Below, piece by piece: positions 7,845-17,779 of a stretch of 26,445 bases of DNA. Below the pieces are notes generated by a model. That model did no database searches. It saw nothing but the letters and a program-made list of their open reading frames with translations, and was not told the DNA's origin. A program made the position numbers and the translations under genes. Within the stretch, counting starts at the first letter, position 1, and every line of letters starts with the position of its first letter. The DNA comes from JBDHXE01 sp039810525 (GTDB lineage Bacteria; Bacteroidota; Ignavibacteria; Kapaibacteriales; UBA2268), in NCBI GenBank assembly GCA_039810525.1, contig JBDHXE010000010.1:1-26445 (forward strand), written 5' to 3'.

Positions 7845-10364
7845 ATGACATCAAGAGATATAAGGCAATCATTTTTAGATTTTTTTAAGAGCAAAGACCA
7901 TACAGTAGTATCATCAGCACCTGTAATACCACATGGCGATCCAACACTTTTATTTACAAATGCAGGTATGAACCAGTTTAAAGATGTATTTTTGGGAATT
8001 GGAACCCGCGATTATAAACGGGCTACTGATACTCAAAAATGTATTCGTGTAAGTGGCAAGCACAACGATCTTGAAGAAGTAGGAGTTGACACATATCATC
8101 ATACATTTTTCGAAATGTTGGGTAATTGGAGTTTTGGCGATTATTATAAAAATGAAGCTATAGAATGGGCATGGGAATTATTAACTAAGGTATGGCAATT
8201 AGATAGCAATAGATTGCATGCTACTGTGTATAGAACAGATGATGAAGCATACAATATGTGGAAGAAATATTTACCTGAATCGAGAATCCATAGGTTTGAT
8301 GAGAAAGATAATTTTTGGGAAATGGGTGAGACTGGGCCTTGTGGTCCTTGTAGCGAAATTCATTTTGATAGAACTCCAGATATGAGCGGTGGACCATTGG
8401 TAAATGCTGGTGTGCCGGATGTCATAGAAATATGGAATTTAGTATTTATACAGTATAATAGAAAACCTAATGGAGAATTAGAGCCATTAGCTTCTACTCA
8501 TGTAGATACAGGTATGGGCTTTGAGCGTATTTGTGCTGTAATCCAGAATAAGTCTTCTAATTATGATACCGATATTTTTATGCCTTTGATTAATAAAATA
8601 GAAGAATTATCAAGAAGAACTTATAATGGTGGCTTAGATGACAAAGATTCAATAGCGATGCGTGTAATTGCTGATCATATTAGAACTCTAACTTTTGCTA
8701 TTGCTGACGGCGCTCTACCAAGCAACGAAGGTAGAGGCTATGTATTAAGAAGAATACTGAGACGTGGTGCACGCTTTGCAAGAAATTTAGGATTCAATGA
8801 GCCTATGATGTACAAGCTAATACCTATATTAATCAAAAATTTCGGTGATATTTTCCCAGAAATAAAGAATAATTATGAAGTAATTACTAAGATAGTGAAA
8901 GCTGAGGAAGAAAGTTTTCTTCAGACTTTAGAGCGTGGTCTCCTAAAATTTGATGAATTATCTATAAATACACATTCTATTAGCGGAGCCGATGCATTTC
9001 TATTATATGATACTTTTGGATTTCCTTTAGATCTTACTCAGTTAATAGCTAGGGAGAGAAATTTGAGTGTAGATACAATAGAATTTGAAAAGTATATGAC
9101 CGAACAAAAGAATCGATCTCGATTATCTCGGAAGAATCAAAGTATGGAAAGTGATTTGCCAGATACTGATGCTCACTCTTACTTTGTAGGATATACTACT
9201 TATCAGACTCAAGCTAATATTTTATTTATCAAAGATAATTTGATAGTTACTGATATTACTCCATTTTATACAGAGAGTGGTGGTCAAGTATCTGATACAG
9301 GCAAATTAGTAGTTGATGGCATTAGCTATGATGTGATAGATATGAAAAAGAAAGGAAACGCTATTTTCCATATTTTGGATAGAGATATCGATACAAAATC
9401 AAAAATTGCTTATTTAGAGATTGATATTAATAGGCGAAAACGAATAATGAGGAACCACTCTGCTACTCATTTACTACACGAAGCACTAAATGAGGTATTG
9501 GGCTCTCATATTAAGCAAGCAGGCTCATTGGTTGCTCCTGATTATTTAAGATTTGACTTCAATCATTTCGAAAAGCCAAGTTCGGAGCAGTTAAAAACAA
9601 TAGAGGATATTGCAAATTCTAAGATATTCAACAATGTCAAAGTAGATATTGAAGAAATTGAATTAAATGTAGCTCAAAAAAATCCTAAAATTAAAATGTT
9701 TTTTGGAGATAAATATGGCGAAAGGGTCAGAGTCGTAACTATGGATCCTAAATATTCTATGGAATTATGTGGTGGGACTCATGTATCTGATACTGCTGAA
9801 ATTGGAATGTTAAAAATTATTAGTGAATCATCAATTGCTGCTGGAGTTCGTAGGATAGAAGCTATTACTGGTGATAATATAGTTAATTATATAAGCTCTC
9901 TCAACAATGATCTTACTAACAAACAAATAGAGGTAGAGCAATTAAATAGTAAGCTCAAACATATTGAAGGTGAATTAAGTTCTATTAAGATTAACAATTT
10001 ATCTGACCAATTGTCTACAAAAATATCCGAAATAAAATCATCAGGTCTCAAAATCTTAATTGAAAAATTAAATAATTTATCTATTGATGATATGAGAGAA
10101 TTAGCAGATATAGTTAGAAATAAAGTTATTAGTAATAGTATTATTTTATTAATTGGTATAAATAGCGACAAAGTTCATTTGGTTTGTGCTGTAACCGATG
10201 ATTTGAAAGTAAAATACCCAGCTGGCAAATTAGTAAGTAGAGCAGCAGAAATAGTAGGTGGCAAAGGTGGCGGTAAGCCTCATTTGGCTACTGCTGGTGG
10301 CAAGGATATTGAAAATGTAGATGCAATTGTTTCGAATTTTGAGAAAATATTACAAGAATTTTAG
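7845..10364 (+). CDS. alaS: alanyl-tRNA synthetase
   Basis: The product is 839 residues (E. coli 876) and charges tRNA-Ala. The class II catalytic core is at the N-terminus (FTNAGMNQFKDVFLG, HHTFFEMLGNWSFGDYYK, EMGETGPCGPCSEIH, HVDTGMGFERI). The tRNA-recognition helices follow (EGRGYVLRRILRRGARFARNLG). The editing domain carries the zinc site His538-x3-His542 and Cys642-GGT-His646, so mischarged Ser/Gly can be cleared. A coiled coil (about 680-730) leads to the C-terminal DHHA1 domain, with AGKLVSRAAEIVGGKGGGKP. All key motifs are intact. Its last base is shared with the GTG start of the next gene (TAGTG), so the two are probably translationally coupled. Confidence 0.97.
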   Translation: MTSRDIRQSFLDFFKSKDHTVVSSAPVIPHGDPTLLFTNAGMNQFKDVFLGIGTRDYKRATDTQKCIRVSGKHNDLEEVGVDTYHHTFFEMLGNWSFGDYYKNEAIEWAWELLTKVWQLDSNRLHATVYRTDDEAYNMWKKYLPESRIHRFDEKDNFWEMGETGPCGPCSEIHFDRTPDMSGGPLVNAGVPDVIEIWNLVFIQYNRKPNGELEPLASTHVDTGMGFERICAVIQNKSSNYDTDIFMPLINKIEELSRRTYNGGLDDKDSIAMRVIADHIRTLTFAIADGALPSNEGRGYVLRRILRRGARFARNLGFNEPMMYKLIPILIKNFGDIFPEIKNNYEVITKIVKAEEESFLQTLERGLLKFDELSINTHSISGADAFLLYDTFGFPLDLTQLIARERNLSVDTIEFEKYMTEQKNRSRLSRKNQSMESDLPDTDAHSYFVGYTTYQTQANILFIKDNLIVTDITPFYTESGGQVSDTGKLVVDGISYDVIDMKKKGNAIFHILDRDIDTKSKIAYLEIDINRRKRIMRNHSATHLLHEALNEVLGSHIKQAGSLVAPDYLRFDFNHFEKPSSEQLKTIEDIANSKIFNNVKVDIEEIELNVAQKNPKIKMFFGDKYGERVRVVTMDPKYSMELCGGTHVSDTAEIGMLKIISESSIAAGVRRIEAITGDNIVNYISSLNNDLTNKQIEVEQLNSKLKHIEGELSSIKINNLSDQLSTKISEIKSSGLKILIEKLNNLSIDDMRELADIVRNKVISNSIILLIGINSDKVHLVCAVTDDLKVKYPAGKLVSRAAEIVGGKGGGKPHLATAGGKDIENVDAIVSNFEKILQEF

Positions 10365-11404
10365 TGGAAGATATTAAATCTATAAAGAATTTGTTAACTA
10401 TTTTTGCAGTAGTTCTTTTCTTCTATTTATTAAAGGAATTATCTGTAATCTTATTACCATTTGTATTAGCATTGTTAGTAGCTCTGACAGTACAGCCTTT
10501 AATATTGTTTCTAAATGAAAAGAAAATACCTAATTGGTTAGTATTTCCATTGGTTACTATCATATCATTAAGTGTATTATTATTCATAGGCATGATAATA
10601 GCGGATACAGCAAGCCAGATATATTATCAAAGAGATTTTTTACTTTCTAAATTATTATCCAAAACTGATTATCTATTAGTAGTAATTAATAAATCTTTTA
10701 ATTTGAAATTAGATACTACACTTTTAGTATCCGAAATATATCAATCTGTGGATAGCGGCACTCTTAATACTCTAATTACAAGTTTAGCTGGTGGATTAGG
10801 CTCACTGTTTAGCTCTGCTCTCTTCTTTTCTTTATATTACGTAATGCTTTTAGCTGGTATGACTAATTATAAAGAGTTTTTAGGCTATGTTGGTGCTTCC
10901 AAAAAAGATTCTGTCATTAAAGAGTACGAACATTTGCAAAAATCTGTTGTATCTTATATTATTATCAAATCAATGATTAATTTGTTTGTAGGATTGTTTA
11001 CAATAGGTGTTTGTTGGTTCTTTGGAATTAAATTCGCTATTTTTTGGGGTTTTATTGCTTTTGTTTTCAATTATATTCCTAATATTGGAGCTATTGCAGG
11101 TGTAATACTTCCTTCTTTGATGGCATTTATTCAATTAGATAATTTAGAAAATGTAATATTGTATATCTTAATTTTGGTAATAACTCATTTCTTAGTAGGC
11201 AATGTAATAGAGCCCATAATTATGGGAAACAAATTACGGTTGAATACAATATTTGTGTTATTAGGCTTAGTGTTTTGGGGTTATATATGGGGCATACCTG
11301 GTATGATATTATCAGTGCCACTTTTGGTAATTATTAAAATTATTTTAGAAAAGAGTACCGAATTTAGTATAATAGGTAGATTGATGGGGTACCCTGAGAA
11401 ATAA
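10364..11404 (+). CDS. AI-2E family transporter (PerM/YhhT-like membrane protein)
   Basis: This 346-residue protein starts at a GTG that overlaps the alaS stop by one base; no other start precedes the first hydrophobic helix. It has about eight membrane segments: two pairs near the N-terminus (about 7-45 and 60-85), a soluble stretch (about 90-130), then clustered helices from 140 to 335. Family features include VGLFTIGVCWFFGI, FVFNYIPNIGAIAGVILP, NVIEPIIMGNKL and PGMILSVPLLVIIKI. The PF01594 (former UPF0118) family includes proposed AI-2 exporters and Na+/H+ antiporters, so substrate and direction are unknown. It is co-transcribed with alaS, which suggests constitutive expression. It converges with the EamA gene, with only 15 bases between the stops. 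Confidence 0.88.
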   Translation: MEDIKSIKNLLTIFAVVLFFYLLKELSVILLPFVLALLVALTVQPLILFLNEKKIPNWLVFPLVTIISLSVLLFIGMIIADTASQIYYQRDFLLSKLLSKTDYLLVVINKSFNLKLDTTLLVSEIYQSVDSGTLNTLITSLAGGLGSLFSSALFFSLYYVMLLAGMTNYKEFLGYVGASKKDSVIKEYEHLQKSVVSYIIIKSMINLFVGLFTIGVCWFFGIKFAIFWGFIAFVFNYIPNIGAIAGVILPSLMAFIQLDNLENVILYILILVITHFLVGNVIEPIIMGNKLRLNTIFVLLGLVFWGYIWGIPGMILSVPLLVIIKIILEKSTEFSIIGRLMGYPEK

Positions 11405-11419
11405 ACTTTTCAAGGTTAA

Positions 11420-12280
11420 TTAACTTCTTTGAGTAATAAATACACCACACATTATAAGAGTACCTCCTATTACAAAAAGCAATGTAATAGGTGTTGCAAA
11501 AATAATTAATGACAAAATAGCTGTGAGAGCAGGCTGGAGATTATTGTAAACAGATAGCTTAGATGCATCTATTTTAGTAAGTGCATAATACCAAATAGCA
11601 TACCCAATAGCTGATGTAAATAAACCAAGGAATAATAGCTCTAACCATTGATTTGAAGTAAAATTATTCCATTCGATCGGTATATTTAACGAAAAAAAGA
11701 TTGGTAAATATAATACAAATCCTATAATCATAGTGAGCCCTGTAATATATATAGGGTTGTATTTCTGAATAAGTTGCTTGCCAATGATAGTGTACAAAGC
11801 CCAAGACAAAGAAGCTATTAATGCAAGTATATCGCCAAATATACCATCTTCGGTAAATTTTAAACCTTTCTCACTTAATAGAATAATTGTACCAATCACC
11901 GCAATAGCTATACCTAACATTTTCTTAATAGTTATCTTCTCTTTCAAATATATATATGCTATTATAAATACAAAAATTGGAGTAAGAGAATAGGCAAGCG
12001 ATACATTTGGTGCAGTAGTTTTGCTAATTGCAATAAAAAAAAGAAATTGATTGATAGGTATATTAATGAGACCTAATATAATTAGTTTAATATAATCGCT
12101 CTTTTCAATTTTTTTTAAGTATTTCTTTTTGGATATTATCCATATTAAATATACTAAGCTTGCAATTAATGCTCTAAATAGAAGTACTATATAAGGTGAA
12201 ATATTAGCAGTAATATCTTTTGCTATTATATGAGATAATGATGCAATAAATTGTTGAAAAATTATCAATATTTCAAACAC
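11420..12280 (-). CDS. EamA-family (DMT) transporter
   Basis: This 286-residue protein has ten hydrophobic segments in two homologous five-helix halves, each an EamA domain. Typical motifs are the first-half helix end IAISKTTAPNVSLAYSLTPIFVFIIAYIYLKEKI and, in the second half, AIWYYALTKIDASKLSVYNNLQPALTAI. Members of the drug/metabolite transporter superfamily export amino acids, nucleotide precursors or other small metabolites, or act as sugar-nucleotide carriers; the substrate cannot be assigned. The start is a GTG that overlaps the end of the glycosyltransferase gene by eight bases. It is the last gene of a three-gene minus-strand operon, and a role in exporting or supplying a glycan precursor is possible but only inferred from context. 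Confidence 0.88.
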   Translation of the reverse strand: MFEILIIFQQFIASLSHIIAKDITANISPYIVLLFRALIASLVYLIWIISKKKYLKKIEKSDYIKLIILGLINIPINQFLFFIAISKTTAPNVSLAYSLTPIFVFIIAYIYLKEKITIKKMLGIAIAVIGTIILLSEKGLKFTEDGIFGDILALIASLSWALYTIIGKQLIQKYNPIYITGLTMIIGFVLYLPIFFSLNIPIEWNNFTSNQWLELLFLGLFTSAIGYAIWYYALTKIDASKLSVYNNLQPALTAILSLIIFATPITLLFVIGGTLIMCGVFITQRS

Positions 12281-13379
12281 AATCGATTAACCTTTTTATT
12301 TCATCAATCTGTGAATTATAGCTAAATTTATCTTTGTTTGCAATAGCATTGTTACGATAATAATCATAATTTTGAACTAACTCTCTGATTCCTATTTCAA
12401 TATCTTTAATTATATTGACATTTTTTATCAATACTCCTGCTTGTATATCACTATTTAATATTTGAATTGCAGGTAAGTTTGTAGCAATATATGGAATACC
12501 GCAAGCTATATATTCGAATAACTTATTAGGTAAGGCAAATTGATATGATTGGCTTACTTGTTCGAACAGAGCTACTCCAAAATCGGCAGATTTGGTAATT
12601 TCTAATAATTGGGGATAATCTACGGGTGAATGTATGGAGCACCTCGACTGCAAACCAAATTCTATAATAGATTTGTTGAGAGCATCTTGAATTTGATTTT
12701 CTCCTATCATTATAAAGTATATATTATCAAAATATTGAAGGGTATTTAAAAATTGAATTATTCCTCTATTATTAATAATCATTCCCTGATAAATTGCTAT
12801 GATATAATTATCTGGTATATCAAACTTATTTCTAAGATATTTACTTTTTCTATTATCAATGTGATATGGTAAATTTTTAATTATATAGAATGGTTTATTA
12901 AAATTCGTATTTTGTGATAATATTTCTTTATCTAATTCACCAGAAACTATTATTTTATTAACCTTTTTTAGTAGTAATTTTTCTATAATAGTAATAAATA
13001 ATTGTGATAATTTTCTATTAGATAACGAAGCTAATGCTGAGTAAATTTCCCTAGAATCGTAAATTACATTCACCCTAGAATCTAACAGTGATATATTGGA
13101 CAATGAATATAAATCAGATGCAATATAGGTATCGAATTTTAAGGTCTTCAATATTTTGCGAACTTTTGACCAAAAAAATATCCATTTGAAAATAAGTCGT
13201 CTATTCTCATTGATTTTTACTTTTATATTTCTAAATGGATAATTCTGAGTTCCATTATTATCAATTGATATGACTGTAATACTATACCCTAATTGTTGCA
13301 ATAAGGTAGCCAAATTATAAGCTCTTGCATCATAGTTTAATCTGTTGAAAACAACTATAATAATATCAATTCTATCCAA
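12273..13379 (-). CDS. glycosyltransferase, GT4-like (GT-B fold)
   Basis: This 368-residue protein starts at a TTG. The frame is closed four codons upstream by the stop of the T9SS gene, and no ATG or GTG lies between, so TTG is the only standard start that keeps the N-terminal strand. AAAGG lies about 12 bases upstream. The N-terminal half is an acceptor domain (IDIIIVVFNRLNYDARAYNLA, LLQQLGYSITVIS). The C-terminal half is the donor domain with YQGMIINNRGIIQFL, IMIGENQ and the GT4-type nucleotide-sugar motif FALPNKLFEYIACGIPYIA (Glu in FEY). It is cytoplasmic or membrane-peripheral. Donor and acceptor sugars are unknown. Its place directly after a secreted T9SS protein suggests surface glycan or glycoprotein work, but this is inference. 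Confidence 0.87.
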   Translation of the reverse strand: MDRIDIIIVVFNRLNYDARAYNLATLLQQLGYSITVISIDNNGTQNYPFRNIKVKINENRRLIFKWIFFWSKVRKILKTLKFDTYIASDLYSLSNISLLDSRVNVIYDSREIYSALASLSNRKLSQLFITIIEKLLLKKVNKIIVSGELDKEILSQNTNFNKPFYIIKNLPYHIDNRKSKYLRNKFDIPDNYIIAIYQGMIINNRGIIQFLNTLQYFDNIYFIMIGENQIQDALNKSIIEFGLQSRCSIHSPVDYPQLLEITKSADFGVALFEQVSQSYQFALPNKLFEYIACGIPYIATNLPAIQILNSDIQAGVLIKNVNIIKDIEIGIRELVQNYDYYRNNAIANKDKFSYNSQIDEIKRLIDCV

Positions 13380-13388
13380 ATATCTAAT

Positions 13389-15761
13389 CTACCTTTGTAT
13401 AATAATTGGAAAACTTATTGTGTTATTTTGAATATTGCACAAAAGTAAATAATATCCAGATGTAAGATTGCTAATATTATAAGAAATCTTGCCATTTTCT
13501 CTGATTATACCGTTTTTGTTTTCAATAGCAATAATTTCGTTGTTAAAAGTTGTGAGTTTATCCCCCAAAATATTTGTTATAAATGAATTGATTTTTACAT
13601 TTTCATTTTCAGGTATTGTGATTTCATAATATAATGTAATACTATTATTTGCTGGATTAGGAGTTGGCTGCAAAAACACTGCTGAGAATGATTGTTCTAT
13701 TTTATTGGGTGAAAATATTAGTGGTACCTCACATTTTGATTGAGCAATAGAATTACTTAAAATACCATAAGAAGTCAATGGTAAATCATGATAACCACAG
13801 TTATCTTCAATATGAATAGTATCTCTTATTTCACCTAAACTAGATGGTGAGAAACAAACAAGTAAATTAATGGAATCTAACGCTGGTATTATTAAAGGAA
13901 ATTGATTTAAAGGTAGTGAAAAAGAAGTATTTCTAAATAGATAAGCATCTTTTAGATAAAAGTCATTATTTGAATTGTTAATGATAGTAATTTGAGAACA
14001 CTTCTGCTGCTTATAATTTGTACTGTCGATGTAATGGAATGTAGTTCTATTAAGAGTAAATGTCAATACATCAGTGGTATTACGCACATATATGCTTTTA
14101 ATATTTGATACTCCCTCGCAACCGTTGGTATCGGTAACTACTAAATAGTAATCTCCACTTGATTTGATAGTCAAATTTTTATTATTAGATATTATATTGC
14201 CATTGCTTTTATCAATCCATTTATATGATTTATATTCTTTGTCTGGATACAAAGTAGATATTTCACCTATACAAATAGTATCTTTTGTGAGGCTAAATAT
14301 TTTCGGTTTGGGTAATTGATTAAATTGAATTTCTATGGATTTACTATTTGCACAACCATTAGAATCAATTACATCGATAGTATAAGTTCCGCTATTAAAC
14401 ACATTTATAATATTACCTTCTTTCCTTCCATTCCAACTATAATATTTATGTTTAGATCCTGCAATTAAAGAAATTGTATCGCCATCACAAGGTGGGAACT
14501 TACCTTTGTAAGAAATATCAATATCTTGTTTTGGAAAATAGTCTATATATATATCTGCTGTTTGAGAGTTATAGCATATAGAATCCACATATACATTAGC
14601 ATTGAATATCCCCGGTTTGGTTACTTTAATTGTAGGGCCTATCTGTCCATTATTCCATACTATCTTATCGTATTTGCCACCAATACTTATTACTGCAGTA
14701 TCTCCTTCGCAAATTAAATTCTTATCTGCATTTATAGTAGGTTTTGGGTAATTTGGAACGTAATATGTGTAAATACCATCACCGCATGCCCACCCAGTAG
14801 TATCATCTACAAAGTAAACATCATCTAAATCTACATTATTTGGAATACCGCAATTATTCAAACTCCAAGTAGTTCCTCCATCAGAGGTGTAGTAAATAGC
14901 ACGATTCATACCAGTAGCCCAGCCTTTGTGTTCGTCTATCAAGAATGAACCAAACATAGCAGATTTAGTTTTAAATCTTTTCCACGTAAGACCCAAATCA
15001 TTTGAAATAGCAATACCGCCACTATTAGCATCAGTTTGACCATCACAATCTGGAGATATTGGCAAAATTACAGTGTTGCCATATACTGCAATATCTTCGT
15101 GCCAATCTCTATTACCTGTATCAGAGATATATCGCCAGTCTTTGCCACCATTATTTGTAATCCAAAATGTACCGCTACCTACAGCATATCCAATACCATT
15201 ACTACTAAATATTAAGGCATCGCTCATTTTAGAATCTTTTACATTTGCAGAACTCACTGACCATGTATTACCACCATCAGATGTATGGTAAAAAAGTTGG
15301 AAACCACAACTCCCGCCCAATAGTACTCCATTATCTTGGTCGGCAAAATAATTACCCCAGAAACTATTCTGAGGATCAGGAGTGATATCAAACCAACTTT
15401 TACCTCCATCGGTAGATTTGAACAATACAGAATAGCTCTTAAAATTACTTATTACTGGACCTGAAACATAGCCTATATTTTCATTTATAAAATTAATAGA
15501 CTCTAATTGACAATTAACTCCCGGAATAAGCTCAATCCCATTCCACGTTTTTCCTCTATCTGTAGTTCTTATAATTGTACCATCAAATCCACAAGCCCAA
15601 CCATAATTAGGATTGCTTTTTAGAAACATTATATCTAAATACATTCTGTCTCTATATTTAGAAGGAGTGATATTTTGTACTTTGAGCCATGCAGATTCGG
15701 ACGGCACATATTGGGCTAAATACAAAATAAAAATTAGGATATAGTTTATAATAATTTTCAT
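13389..15761 (-). CDS. secreted T9SS-sorted protein with Ycf48/BNR-like propeller and Ig-like domains
   Basis: The product is 790 residues. A signal peptide spans about 1-24. Residues 25-335 form a beta-propeller of Ycf48/BNR type, with repeated DGG-x-TW motifs (TDRGKTW, STDGGKSW, TSDGGNTW, NNGGKDW, SDGGTTW). Three Ig/PKD-like units follow at about 340-560, each opening with a C-x-GD/GE-T signature and two ending with SNGC or TNGC segments. A choice-of-anchor-like beta domain covers about 575-660. From about residue 699 there is a type A T9SS sorting domain: PTPNPANNSITL, DKL, SNLTSGYYLLL and a basic C-terminus (IIIQR). The sorting domain directs export through the outer membrane by the Por/T9SS system and usually surface attachment. 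The function is unknown; the propeller suggests binding rather than catalysis. It is the first gene of an operon with a glycosyltransferase and a transporter. Confidence 0.9.
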   Translation of the reverse strand: MKIIINYILIFILYLAQYVPSESAWLKVQNITPSKYRDRMYLDIMFLKSNPNYGWACGFDGTIIRTTDRGKTWNGIELIPGVNCQLESINFINENIGYVSGPVISNFKSYSVLFKSTDGGKSWFDITPDPQNSFWGNYFADQDNGVLLGGSCGFQLFYHTSDGGNTWSVSSANVKDSKMSDALIFSSNGIGYAVGSGTFWITNNGGKDWRYISDTGNRDWHEDIAVYGNTVILPISPDCDGQTDANSGGIAISNDLGLTWKRFKTKSAMFGSFLIDEHKGWATGMNRAIYYTSDGGTTWSLNNCGIPNNVDLDDVYFVDDTTGWACGDGIYTYYVPNYPKPTINADKNLICEGDTAVISIGGKYDKIVWNNGQIGPTIKVTKPGIFNANVYVDSICYNSQTADIYIDYFPKQDIDISYKGKFPPCDGDTISLIAGSKHKYYSWNGRKEGNIINVFNSGTYTIDVIDSNGCANSKSIEIQFNQLPKPKIFSLTKDTICIGEISTLYPDKEYKSYKWIDKSNGNIISNNKNLTIKSSGDYYLVVTDTNGCEGVSNIKSIYVRNTTDVLTFTLNRTTFHYIDSTNYKQQKCSQITIINNSNNDFYLKDAYLFRNTSFSLPLNQFPLIIPALDSINLLVCFSPSSLGEIRDTIHIEDNCGYHDLPLTSYGILSNSIAQSKCEVPLIFSPNKIEQSFSAVFLQPTPNPANNSITLYYEITIPENENVKINSFITNILGDKLTTFNNEIIAIENKNGIIRENGKISYNISNLTSGYYLLLCNIQNNTISFPIIIQR

Positions 15762-16154
15762 ACATATACCTTATCATACTAAGTATATAACGTTTTAATT
15801 AAAAGAATAGTTACTTGAATATTCAATCATATAGTTACTTTAACTACACGATTTTTGGAAGCTAAAAAGCTTAAAAATTTATACAAATTTTTACTAGTAG
15901 AAATATTTTGGATAATTTGCAATCGTTATAAATCTATATTAAATAAGCACTTACAAATTTATTAAAAATTTATAAAATTCTTATCACTTCCCTACCATTT
16001 CTAAATAATTGAAAATAATAACCTTTATAATTTCCAAGAAAAATAATTACTTTATATATAATTTAAATTTTGGTATTTAATTAAAAAAGTTACATTTTGC
16101 ATACCCGACTTTTTGAAGTTTGGTAAATTTTATTGAATAATTTGTTGCATTAGA
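15762..16154. other. divergent intergenic region between the T9SS operon and dnaA, 393 bases
   Basis: Very AT-rich and without coding potential, it must hold the promoters of both flanking genes. On the dnaA side TACATTTTG (16091-16099) resembles the -7 box but with three instead of two spacer bases. A small hairpin AAGCT-AAAA-AGCTT lies near 15860. Only one weak DnaA-box-like word (TTATACAAA) was found, so this does not look like an origin. Confidence 0.5.
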
Positions 16155-17600
16155 ATGGTTACAAAAACTACAATTTTAGACCAAAATACGGATATACTAC
16201 TTGAAAATAAGACTTTAGAACAGCAATGGAAGAGCTGTTTGAAGATAATAAAAGATAATATTAATAGTCAAGCTTTCAAAACTTGGTTTAAGCCAATACA
16301 AGTGATTGATTTTGGCAATCAACTACTTGTATTAGGTGTCCCGAGTCAGTTTTTTTATGAATGGATAGAAGAGCATTATGGACACTTATTAATCAAAGCA
16401 ATTAGTAAAACTTTTGGTGAAAATGTAAATATTCAATATCAAATAGTTTTTTCGAATGAGTATCAAGAAGATAATAAAAGAGTAGTAAAATTACCAGGAT
16501 TTAGAAATACTAATTTAGATAATCAACAAAGTTTACCAATACCTCCTATTAAGATTAATGGAGCTCCTTTTGAAACATTTCTAAATATTAAATACAATTT
16601 TGAGAACTTCTTAGAAGGTGATTCTAACAAATTAGCTCGCTCTGCAGCAATTGCTGTTAGCGAAAATCCAAGTAAAACTCGGTATAACCCACTTCTAATT
16701 TATGGTAATTCTGGTTTAGGGAAAACCCATTTAGCTCATGCAATTGGTAATAATATAGTAAATCATAATAAGAATTTGAAAGTAAGATATACTAATAGCG
16801 AAAGGTTTACTCAGGATTTTATTGACGCTATTAGAAATAATAATGTATCAGAATTTACTAATTGTTATCGAAATATTGATGTTTTAATTATTGATGATAT
16901 TCAATTTTTAGCTGGTAAAGAAAAAACTCAAGATAATTTTTTCCATACATTTAATTATTTGCAACAATCTGGTAAACAAATAATACTTACAAGTGATAGA
17001 AGCCCAGCAGAGTTAACCGATATAGAGGAAAGACTAATATCACGCTTCAAATCTGGTTTGGTAGCTGATATTACTGTGCCAGATTACGAAATGCGTTTAG
17101 CTATCTTATTAGAAAAGAGCTATAAAGAAGGTATAGAGCTACCAATTGAAATGGCAGAGTATATAGCTAAGAATATTAAGAGCAATATCAGAGAATTGGA
17201 AGGCGCTCTAATTATGTTGATAGCCAAAGTAACATTGGATAGAAAGACATTAAATCTTGATCTAGCTAAGGAAATAGTACAAGGCAATCTACCAAAAGAC
17301 ACAACTTCGGAAATAAACATTGAAAATATCAAACAATTGGTAGCAAATTACTATAATATAGATGTATCTCTTATCGAATCGAAATCAAGAAAACAAAACA
17401 TTGCCTTAGCTCGGCATATGTCAATATATTTAGCTAAAATTCTCACCAATAATTGTTTAAAAACAATTGGATCGCACTTTGGTGGAAGAGATCATTCTAC
17501 TATACTGCATTCTTGCAAAGCTTTGGAAGATTATTTATCTACAGATGCTAAAGTAAATGATGCATATAATCAAATCATTCAGCAAATCAACAATTTATAA
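16155..17600 (+). CDS. dnaA: chromosomal replication initiator DnaA
   Basis: The 481-residue initiator binds DnaA boxes at the origin and melts DNA. Domain I is at about 20-100 (WKSCLKIIKDNINSQAFKTWFKPI), followed by a short domain II linker. The AAA+ domain III has Walker A GNSGLGKT at 184-191, Walker B LIIDDIQFLAG with Asp247-Asp248, sensor 1 LTSDRSPAEL and the arginine-finger region ERLISRFKSGL. Domain IV is the helix-turn-helix with the DnaA signature GGRDHSTILHSCKALED. All functional motifs are intact. Neighbours are unusual: no dnaN, recF or rpmH, but a divergent T9SS operon upstream and tRNA-Arg plus SRP RNA genes downstream. A hairpin 38 bases after the stop may end the transcript. 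Confidence 0.97.
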   Translation: MVTKTTILDQNTDILLENKTLEQQWKSCLKIIKDNINSQAFKTWFKPIQVIDFGNQLLVLGVPSQFFYEWIEEHYGHLLIKAISKTFGENVNIQYQIVFSNEYQEDNKRVVKLPGFRNTNLDNQQSLPIPPIKINGAPFETFLNIKYNFENFLEGDSNKLARSAAIAVSENPSKTRYNPLLIYGNSGLGKTHLAHAIGNNIVNHNKNLKVRYTNSERFTQDFIDAIRNNNVSEFTNCYRNIDVLIIDDIQFLAGKEKTQDNFFHTFNYLQQSGKQIILTSDRSPAELTDIEERLISRFKSGLVADITVPDYEMRLAILLEKSYKEGIELPIEMAEYIAKNIKSNIRELEGALIMLIAKVTLDRKTLNLDLAKEIVQGNLPKDTTSEINIENIKQLVANYYNIDVSLIESKSRKQNIALARHMSIYLAKILTNNCLKTIGSHFGGRDHSTILHSCKALEDYLSTDAKVNDAYNQIIQQINNL

Positions 17601-17638
17601 AGATATATCAATATAAGATTAATATATAATTTAATAGT

Positions 17639-17681
17639 ATTTAATACAATTGAATTTTAATATTCATTGCTTGTATTAAAT
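17639..17681 (+). terminator. inverted repeat after dnaA, possible terminator
   Basis: An 11-base perfect inverted repeat (ATTTAATACAA with TTGTATTAAAT) encloses a second short stem (TGAAT/ATTCA, 17651-17655 with 17662-17666). It begins 38 bases past the dnaA stop. No clean U tract follows (TATTATC), so it may stabilise a 3' end rather than terminate. Confidence 0.4.
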
Positions 17682-17753
17682 TATTATCAACAAATTTTGG
17701 CTTTAAACTTAAATTTTAATCTGATGTTGATTAGGTATATGATGGGTTAATTC

Positions 17754-17779
17754 AAAGAAAAATTATTTTTTAGATAATT
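17754..17779 (-). terminator. weak terminator of tRNA-Arg
   Basis: On the minus strand AATTAT-CTAAAAA-ATAATT is followed by TTTCTTT, starting 19 bases past the tRNA 3' end. The six-base stem has no G-C pair, so this is a weak call. Confidence 0.28.

Noticed and set aside
15762..16154. Replication origin upstream of dnaA
   Set aside because: No cluster of DnaA boxes and no repeated elements; AT-richness alone is not informative in this genome.
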